Positions 59,521 through 64,000 of a DNA stretch of 64,000 nt are shown here, piece by piece (position 1 is the stretch's first letter; the number at the start of each line of letters is the position of its first letter). The notes beneath the pieces were generated by a model. That model was given only the letters and a program-made list of their open reading frames with translations, did not search any database and had not been told where the DNA came from. This stretch comes from Rhodococcus sp. 14-2483-1-2 (lineage in GTDB: Bacteria > Actinomycetota > Actinomycetes > Mycobacteriales > Mycobacteriaceae). Where the stretch lies: NCBI RefSeq assembly GCF_002259405.1, contig NZ_NPFW01000022.1, positions 496,001 through 560,000 on the forward strand, written 5' to 3'. A program made the position numbers and the translations under genes.

Positions 59521-60729
59521 TCAACGCAATGCGGCGACGAGGTCTCCCCGGTCCCCCACCACCACGCGTTCGAGTTCGAGCCAATCCGCCATCTCTCGCA
59601 GCACCTCTCGTAGTCGAGGCGCGATGTCACCGGCGTTGCGGTCGCCCTCGACGTACGCCGCGATCACGTGCAGTTCGGACTGCGCTCGCACTGCCTTGAG
59701 ATCTACGCGGGCCACCAGATGCCCGTCGAGCAGAAAGGGAAACACGTAGTAGCCGTGAACTCGCTTGTGCTGTGGGGTGTATATCTCGATTCGGTAGTGG
59801 AAATCGAAAATTCGCTGCACGCGCGGCCGGTAGAAGATCATCGGATCGAACGGGCACAGCAGTGCGGCGGCGGTGGCCGTTCGCGGTGTTCTCGCCTCGC
59901 GGTGCAGGTATGCCGGTGCGTTCCAGCCTCGGACGGTCACCTGGTCGAGCACACCGTCCTCGACCAGTTCGCCGATCGCCGCCTTCGCCTGCTTCTGCGA
60001 GAGCCGGTAGTAGTCCCTCAGATCCGGCTCGGTACCGATTCCCAGTGCCCGAGAGGACTTTTCGATGAGTCGACGTACCGCCTCCGGTTCGTCGACGCGC
60101 CTGTGCAGAACGTTCTCCGGGATCACTCGTTCACTGAGCTCGTACCGGCGCACGAATCCCGTCCGTGCCGGCACGGTCACCACGCCTGCCGCGAACAGCT
60201 GTTCGCAGACGACCTTGACATCGCTGCGATCCCACCAGGGCCCTTTACGACCGGGTGTGTCCACCTCGAGGTGCTTCTCGATGTCACCGGCGCTGGCCGC
60301 ACCGTTGTCGCCGATCACCGCGAGGACGTCGTCGACGAGAGTCGGTTCGCGATCGAGAATGTGGGCGGCTCCGCCCCACCGCCCGTGTCGATACAACTCC
60401 ATTCGCCACCGCATCAGCGGCCAGTCCTCGACGGGCAGCAGTGCGGCCTCGTGGGCCCAGTACTCCACCAATCGACGAGGCCGACGCGCGGTGTCGGTCC
60501 ATGCGGCGTCGTCGACGATCGTGCGGTCGTAGGCACCGACACGACTGAACACCGGTGCGTAGTGCGCGCGCACCACCACCGACACCGAGTCGATCTGCAA
60601 CAACCCGGTGGTGTCGATGGCTGCGTGAACTGCGGTCTTGCTCGCCGGCCGAGTACGCGACCGTCTCGATGCCAGCCCTTGGGCGGCCAGCGCGGTACGA
60701 CGAGCGGCGGCGGCACTCATCTCCTGCAT
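59521..60729 (-). CDS. Winged-helix DNA glycosylase of the YcaQ/AlkX family
   Basis: A 402-residue member of the HTH_42 (YcaQ/AlkZ) family. The catalytic QxD-type motif is Q45-I46-D47 in GLLQIDSVSVVVRAHYAP; Gln-x-Asp marks the YcaQ/AlkX-type interstrand-crosslink glycosylases, whereas QxQ marks AlkZ resistance enzymes. Three tandem winged-helix domains and a C-terminal barrel follow (FPFLLDGHLVARVDLKAVR). It probably excises alkylated or crosslinked bases, consistent with the nearby DNA-repair genes only in a general way. Confidence 0.85.
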   Translation of the reverse strand: MQEMSAAAARRTALAAQGLASRRSRTRPASKTAVHAAIDTTGLLQIDSVSVVVRAHYAPVFSRVGAYDRTIVDDAAWTDTARRPRRLVEYWAHEAALLPVEDWPLMRWRMELYRHGRWGGAAHILDREPTLVDDVLAVIGDNGAASAGDIEKHLEVDTPGRKGPWWDRSDVKVVCEQLFAAGVVTVPARTGFVRRYELSERVIPENVLHRRVDEPEAVRRLIEKSSRALGIGTEPDLRDYYRLSQKQAKAAIGELVEDGVLDQVTVRGWNAPAYLHREARTPRTATAAALLCPFDPMIFYRPRVQRIFDFHYRIEIYTPQHKRVHGYYVFPFLLDGHLVARVDLKAVRAQSELHVIAAYVEGDRNAGDIAPRLREVLREMADWLELERVVVGDRGDLVAALR

Positions 60730-60764
60730 CGGATCAGCCTGTCACGGCCCACCGACACATCGAC

Positions 60765-60881
60765 TCAGGTGCTGAACAGGTTCGCCGCCTTGAGGATCAA
60801 TTCGTACAGCCCGTAGGCGAACGGCACGGCAACCCAGGCCCATGCGACCGCCATCGTGACCTGCCTCTGTCCGCCGCTCAT
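60765..60881 (-). CDS. MFS transporter small subunit-like microprotein
   Basis: A 38-residue protein, MSGGQRQVTMAVAWAWVAV then PFAYGLYELILKAANLFST, with one transmembrane helix (about 8-30). Its ATG overlaps the stop of the OFA-type MFS gene (ATGA), which shows coupled translation. Such short proteins are known to follow oxalate/formate-type MFS genes and are annotated as MFS transporter small subunit; I assign it on that ground. It is shorter than most gene finders accept. Confidence 0.78.
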   Translation of the reverse strand: MSGGQRQVTMAVAWAWVAVPFAYGLYELILKAANLFST

Positions 60882-62239
60882 GCTTTCGCTCCTGTGGTCG
60901 TCGCGGCCTTCGCCGGATCGGCTTCGTGGTATTTCGATGCAACCGGCTTGATGGCTTCGTTGGCCAGGAACCCGACCACCAGCAGACCGATCATCACGTA
61001 GAACGCCGGCAGGTATCGGCCGGTGGTGCCGGGCTCTCCGGCGTCGGCGATGGCATTGACGATCAGCGGCCCCAGCACACCGGCCACCGACCACGCGGTG
61101 AGGAGTCGTCCGTGGATCGCGCCCACCTGATACGTACCGAAGAGGTCCTTGAGGTAGGCCGGAACCGTCGCGAAACCCGCACCGTAGAACGAGAGAATCA
61201 GCAGGGCCGAGACCATGAACAGGATCTTGTTGGTGTTGGTGAACAAGGCGATGTAGAGGTACAGCAGTGCACCGATACCGAGGTACATCCGATAGATGTT
61301 CTTACGCCCCACCACATCGGATACCGAAGACCAGACGAACCGTCCGATCATGTTGGTCAGGGAGAGGAACGCGACGAAACCGGCCGCAGCCGCGGCGAGC
61401 GATTCGGGCGAGGTGGCGTCGGGAAAGAAGTCCTGATAGATGCCCGATCCACGTTCGAGAATGCCGATTCCGGCAGTGACGTTGAAGCACAGGACGACCC
61501 ACAGCAGCCAGAACTGCGGTGTCTTCACTGCGTTCGCGGCCGAGACGTTGTGCGTCGAGATCATCGACGACGACGCGGGCGGGGTCCACCCTGCCGGTGT
61601 CCACCCCTCGGCGGGCACTCGAATGAGAACGACTCCCAGCGCCATGAACACCGCGTATCCGACGCCCAGCGTGAGGAACGTCTTGGCGATCGAACCGTCG
61701 GTGAAACCGCCGAAGTTCACCATCAGCTGGCTGGTGAGCGGGGACGCGATGAGTGCGCCGCCGCCGAATCCCATGATGGCGATACTGGTGGCCATTCCCG
61801 GCCTGTCCGGGAACCATTTCATCAAGGTCGAGACGGGTGAGATATAGCCGATTCCGAGGCCGATACCGCCGACGAATCCGTAGCCGAAGATCACCAGCCA
61901 GAACTGTCCGAGGGCCATGCCGAGCGCGGACAGCAGCAGTCCGGAGACGAAGAAGACCAGAGAGACGGCCATGGCCCATCGTGGGCCGTTCTTCTCGACG
62001 CGGGTCCCGAAGATCGCCGCGGACAGGCCGAGCATCACGATGGCGAGCTGGAACGGAATGGCGGTGACGGTGCCGCTGAGCCCGAGTGCGTCGGGCTGCG
62101 AGATGGCGTTCTTGAACACGCTCCACGCGTAGGCGGACCCGATCGCGAGGTGAATGGACAGCGCGGCCGGTGGTATCAACCAGCGGCTCCACTCTGGTGT
62201 CGCGACGATGGCAGAGCGGTCGAGAATGCGGAGGGTCAT
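60878..62239 (-). CDS. OFA-family MFS transporter (oxalate/formate antiporter type)
   Basis: A 453-residue membrane transporter with 12 predicted helices. OFA features include the N-terminal LIPPAALSIHLAIGSAYAWSV, GFVGGIGLGIGYISPVSTLMKWF and GMATSIAIMGFGGGALI. Substrates in the family include oxalate, formate, pyruvate and monocarboxylates; which one is not clear. Its stop overlaps the 38-residue partner gene. The ATG is at 62239. Confidence 0.87.
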   Translation of the reverse strand: MTLRILDRSAIVATPEWSRWLIPPAALSIHLAIGSAYAWSVFKNAISQPDALGLSGTVTAIPFQLAIVMLGLSAAIFGTRVEKNGPRWAMAVSLVFFVSGLLLSALGMALGQFWLVIFGYGFVGGIGLGIGYISPVSTLMKWFPDRPGMATSIAIMGFGGGALIASPLTSQLMVNFGGFTDGSIAKTFLTLGVGYAVFMALGVVLIRVPAEGWTPAGWTPPASSSMISTHNVSAANAVKTPQFWLLWVVLCFNVTAGIGILERGSGIYQDFFPDATSPESLAAAAAGFVAFLSLTNMIGRFVWSSVSDVVGRKNIYRMYLGIGALLYLYIALFTNTNKILFMVSALLILSFYGAGFATVPAYLKDLFGTYQVGAIHGRLLTAWSVAGVLGPLIVNAIADAGEPGTTGRYLPAFYVMIGLLVVGFLANEAIKPVASKYHEADPAKAATTTGAKA

Positions 62240-62375
62240 CGAAATCCCTTGCGATAGAATTCGGTACTAAATTGCACTATCCCCTGCAGTCAAACACGGC
62301 CACCGCTCTACTCGCTCACAACCGCGAATAGTTTCTTCACCGAACTCACATTCTGACCCGCGTATCCTCGAGGCA

Positions 62376-62819
62376 GTGGATATCGAGCGGTGGCGCAGCA
62401 GATTGCCGGTGAGACGAGCCTCCGACGGCGAGGTGATCGGGTGGACCGTCGGGCACGGCACGAGTGCGCAGGACGAGTACGACGACGGCTATGTGGTCGA
62501 TGCCGTCAATCCCGCCGGAATCACCGTTGCGCAGGGCGTTCCGATCGAGACCGCCATCGCGCACCTCGAGGATCGCGGTCTGGCATCGCTGTCGGCTCCA
62601 CACTGGACGAAGGCACCCCTGCCATTGGAATCCGAGACCGATCTGTCTGCACCGCAAGAGGATTGGCCGTGGCGGCGGGTGCTGATGACGCAACTCGACG
62701 ACAACCGGGTGTGGATTCGGCCCGCATATCCGAGTTGGCCGGAACGCCTGCTCGAAATTCCGCTACCGATCCCGGCCGATGACATTCTGCGCCCGGACTC
62801 CCCCGAGAATTCCGATTGA
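62376..62819 (+). CDS. Hypothetical protein, 147 residues
   Basis: A soluble acidic protein starting VDIERWRSRLPVRRASDGE. I do not recognise the family. Trp- and Pro-rich motifs recur (EDWPWRRVLM, PAYPSWPERLLEIPLP). The GTG at 62376 lies seven bases after TATCCT (62363-62368), so the transcript is probably leaderless. The gene fills the space between the divergent MFS transporter and a convergent hydrolase, and its codon use is that of real genes here. Confidence 0.72.
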   Translation: MDIERWRSRLPVRRASDGEVIGWTVGHGTSAQDEYDDGYVVDAVNPAGITVAQGVPIETAIAHLEDRGLASLSAPHWTKAPLPLESETDLSAPQEDWPWRRVLMTQLDDNRVWIRPAYPSWPERLLEIPLPIPADDILRPDSPENSD

Positions 62820-62820
62820 G

Positions 62821-63726
62821 TCAGTAGCGTCCCAGAACGGACCTCATGGTGTCGGCAAGTTGGGTCAGCCCGGGTTCCTCGACGGGCAGGTGACCGCACC
62901 CGTCGAGCATGACGATCTCGGTGTCGGCCCGAATGCGTTCCAGGAAGCGGATACTGACCTCCGGTGGCGTCCACCGGTCGTCGGCGGGGTGGGTCAGCAG
63001 TATCGGCGGACCGTCGTAGTCCTCGGGTCGGGTGTGCGAGTAGCCGAAGAAGCTCGCGAGGAAGCCGATCGGAACACGCACTCCGCCGCCTCTGGGGTCA
63101 CGTGCACACAGGCCGGACAGCTCCGCGTCCAGGCTCATGTTCGCCATGTCGGCCATCCATCTGACGGGTATGCGTGCTCGGCTCGCGACGGCGGCGAGCA
63201 GCCGAAGCAGCTGTGGTGCGGGCCCGCCGAGCACGTCGAATCTCGCCGCAGCACGGCGGGCGCCGGGATCGGCCGGGTCGAGCAGACAGGTGGCGATCAC
63301 CCTGTCCACCAGCCCCGTTCGGTGCGCTACCTCGTACGCGAGCATGCCTCCCATGCTTGCGCCCAACAGGACGAGAGGACGGCCGTCGCGAGACTTCTCG
63401 GCAACCACGAGCTCGCACAGCAGATCGATCCAGTCGCGGTAGCGAACGGACGCGGGGTCCGAGACGACGGTATCTCCGTAGAGAGGCAGGTCGGGGCACA
63501 TCACCTCGACGCCCTCTCGAACGGCGACAGCGGCGTACGGCCACAGCAGACCGGAGTAACCCCCGGCACCGTGCAGGGCCATGACACGGACCTTCGATTC
63601 GGGCCGCGCAGCGCGGGCGATGTGAACGCGCGTGTCGCGCCACATCCAGAACGTCGACTCGGGCTTCTCCCCTGGTATTGGCCGATACTGCTCGGGCAGG
63701 AATCGGGCATATCGGTCGACGTCCAT
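62821..63726 (-). CDS. Alpha/beta fold hydrolase
   Basis: A 301-residue alpha/beta hydrolase of unknown substrate. It has LHGAGGYSG (oxyanion region), the nucleophile elbow LLGASMGGMLAYEV with Ser, an Asp in LTHPADDRWTPPE and a His in LDGCGHLPVEEPG. No signal peptide. The ATG at 63724-63726 is chosen; a GTG two codons earlier is possible. It lies just before the flavodoxin-like gene on the same strand and is convergent with the hypothetical gene, two bases apart. Confidence 0.85.
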   Translation of the reverse strand: MDVDRYARFLPEQYRPIPGEKPESTFWMWRDTRVHIARAARPESKVRVMALHGAGGYSGLLWPYAAVAVREGVEVMCPDLPLYGDTVVSDPASVRYRDWIDLLCELVVAEKSRDGRPLVLLGASMGGMLAYEVAHRTGLVDRVIATCLLDPADPGARRAAARFDVLGGPAPQLLRLLAAVASRARIPVRWMADMANMSLDAELSGLCARDPRGGGVRVPIGFLASFFGYSHTRPEDYDGPPILLTHPADDRWTPPEVSIRFLERIRADTEIVMLDGCGHLPVEEPGLTQLADTMRSVLGRY

Positions 63727-63740
63727 GCACACGGTATCCG

Positions 63741-64000
63741 TCAGACCGACAGCCCCGCTGCGACAGTTCCGCCGAGTTCGTAGCAGCGTTCACGTGCGGG
63801 CTTGCCGCTCTCGGCGAGGTGCACGGTGCCGAAGACCTTCTCGAGGCCCCAACCCGTCGCGATCTTCTCGATGGCCCGTCCGGCGCCCACGGTGTCGTCG
63901 TTGCCGTGAACCCAAGCGGCGTAGGGCTTTCCGGCAACGGCACCGAGGCACGGGTAGTACACGGTGTCGAAGAAGTGTTTCAGAGCTCCGCTCATGTATC
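63741..64000 (-). CDS. Flavodoxin-like/NAD(P)H-dependent oxidoreductase family, C-terminal part (runs off the right edge)
   Basis: The last 86 or so codons of a gene continuing beyond the window. The reading frame is open to base 64000: a Tyr codon precedes the Met, giving YMSGALKHFFDTVYYPC, which matches the middle of flavodoxin-fold reductases where a GYMSG loop contacts FMN. The remainder ends ELGGTVAAGLSV. The internal ATG at 63995 is therefore probably not the start. Exact enzyme unknown. Confidence 0.8.
   Translation of the reverse strand, partial: YMSGALKHFFDTVYYPCLGAVAGKPYAAWVHGNDDTVGAGRAIEKIATGWGLEKVFGTVHLAESGKPARERCYELGGTVAAGLSV

Overview
The window is about 64 kb of high-GC actinobacterial chromosome. 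The mycothiol-dependent alcohol dehydrogenase start at the left edge, LexA/RecA SOS boxes of the TCGAAC-N4-GTTCGA type, the SigE/ClgR/PspA envelope-stress genes and PspM all place it in the Mycobacteriales. From memory, gene order follows M. tuberculosis Rv2713 to Rv2754c (sthA, PAC2, hydrolase, PhzF, nrdR, lexA, fadE20, hflX, dapF, miaA, miaB, recX, recA, DUF3046, pspM-pspA-clgR, pgsA, argA, ftsK, rnj, dapA, thyX). Extra genes are set between these (DUF3516 helicase, oxyR-ahpCD, a fructose PTS, hrpA, a glutamate ABC transporter). A Rhodococcus-like genome is the best guess; the species cannot be fixed from this sequence. I see no rRNA, tRNA, CRISPR array, phage or insertion sequence, and no gene-free stretch over 300 bases.

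Layout. 1-9.6 kb: mycothiol dehydrogenase fragment, transhydrogenase sthA, PAC2 protein, alpha/beta hydrolase, Ski2-like helicase, and the peroxide defence cluster oxyR / ahpCD, then PhzF. 9.6-16.4 kb: permuted NlpC/P60-like protein, small membrane protein, class III aminotransferase, Pr6Pr membrane protein, hrpA. 16.4-21.1 kb: nrdR, a truncated ChiZ-like SOS membrane protein, lexA with two SOS boxes, fadE20 and an NCS2 uracil permease. 21.1-27.2 kb: a complete fructose phosphotransferase locus, ptsI divergent from fruR-fruK-fruA-ptsH. 27.2-36.3 kb: anchored secreted protein, hflX, dapF, miaA, a dioxygenase-like protein, a DUF349 protein, a membrane protein and miaB. 36.5-39.8 kb: glutamate ABC transporter gluABCD. 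39.9-43.8 kb: recX-recA with DNA-damage promoters, DUF3046, glycosyltransferase, TetR. 44-49.4 kb: DAG-kinase family protein, a small membrane protein, pspM-pspA-clgR with an ECF-sigma promoter, pgsA, argA-like acetyltransferase, YciI. 49.5-57.4 kb: ftsK, a DinB-like protein, a TSUP permease, and the rnj-dapA-thyX cluster. 57.5-64 kb: a ribbon-helix-helix regulator preceded by five phased TGACGTCA-like sites, zwf, YcaQ/AlkX-like glycosylase, an OFA-type MFS transporter with a 38-residue partner, a hypothetical, a hydrolase, and the end of a flavodoxin-like gene.

How it works together. Several stress circuits lie side by side: peroxide (OxyR-AhpC-AhpD), DNA damage (LexA, RecA, RecX, with both LexA and PafBC-type promoter elements), and envelope stress (ECF sigma, ClgR, PspA, PspM). 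Most genes are ordinary core genes of this order. The most unusual unexplained signal is the helically phased TGACGTCA array shared by thyX and the ribbon-helix-helix gene. No clearly new multi-gene system was found.
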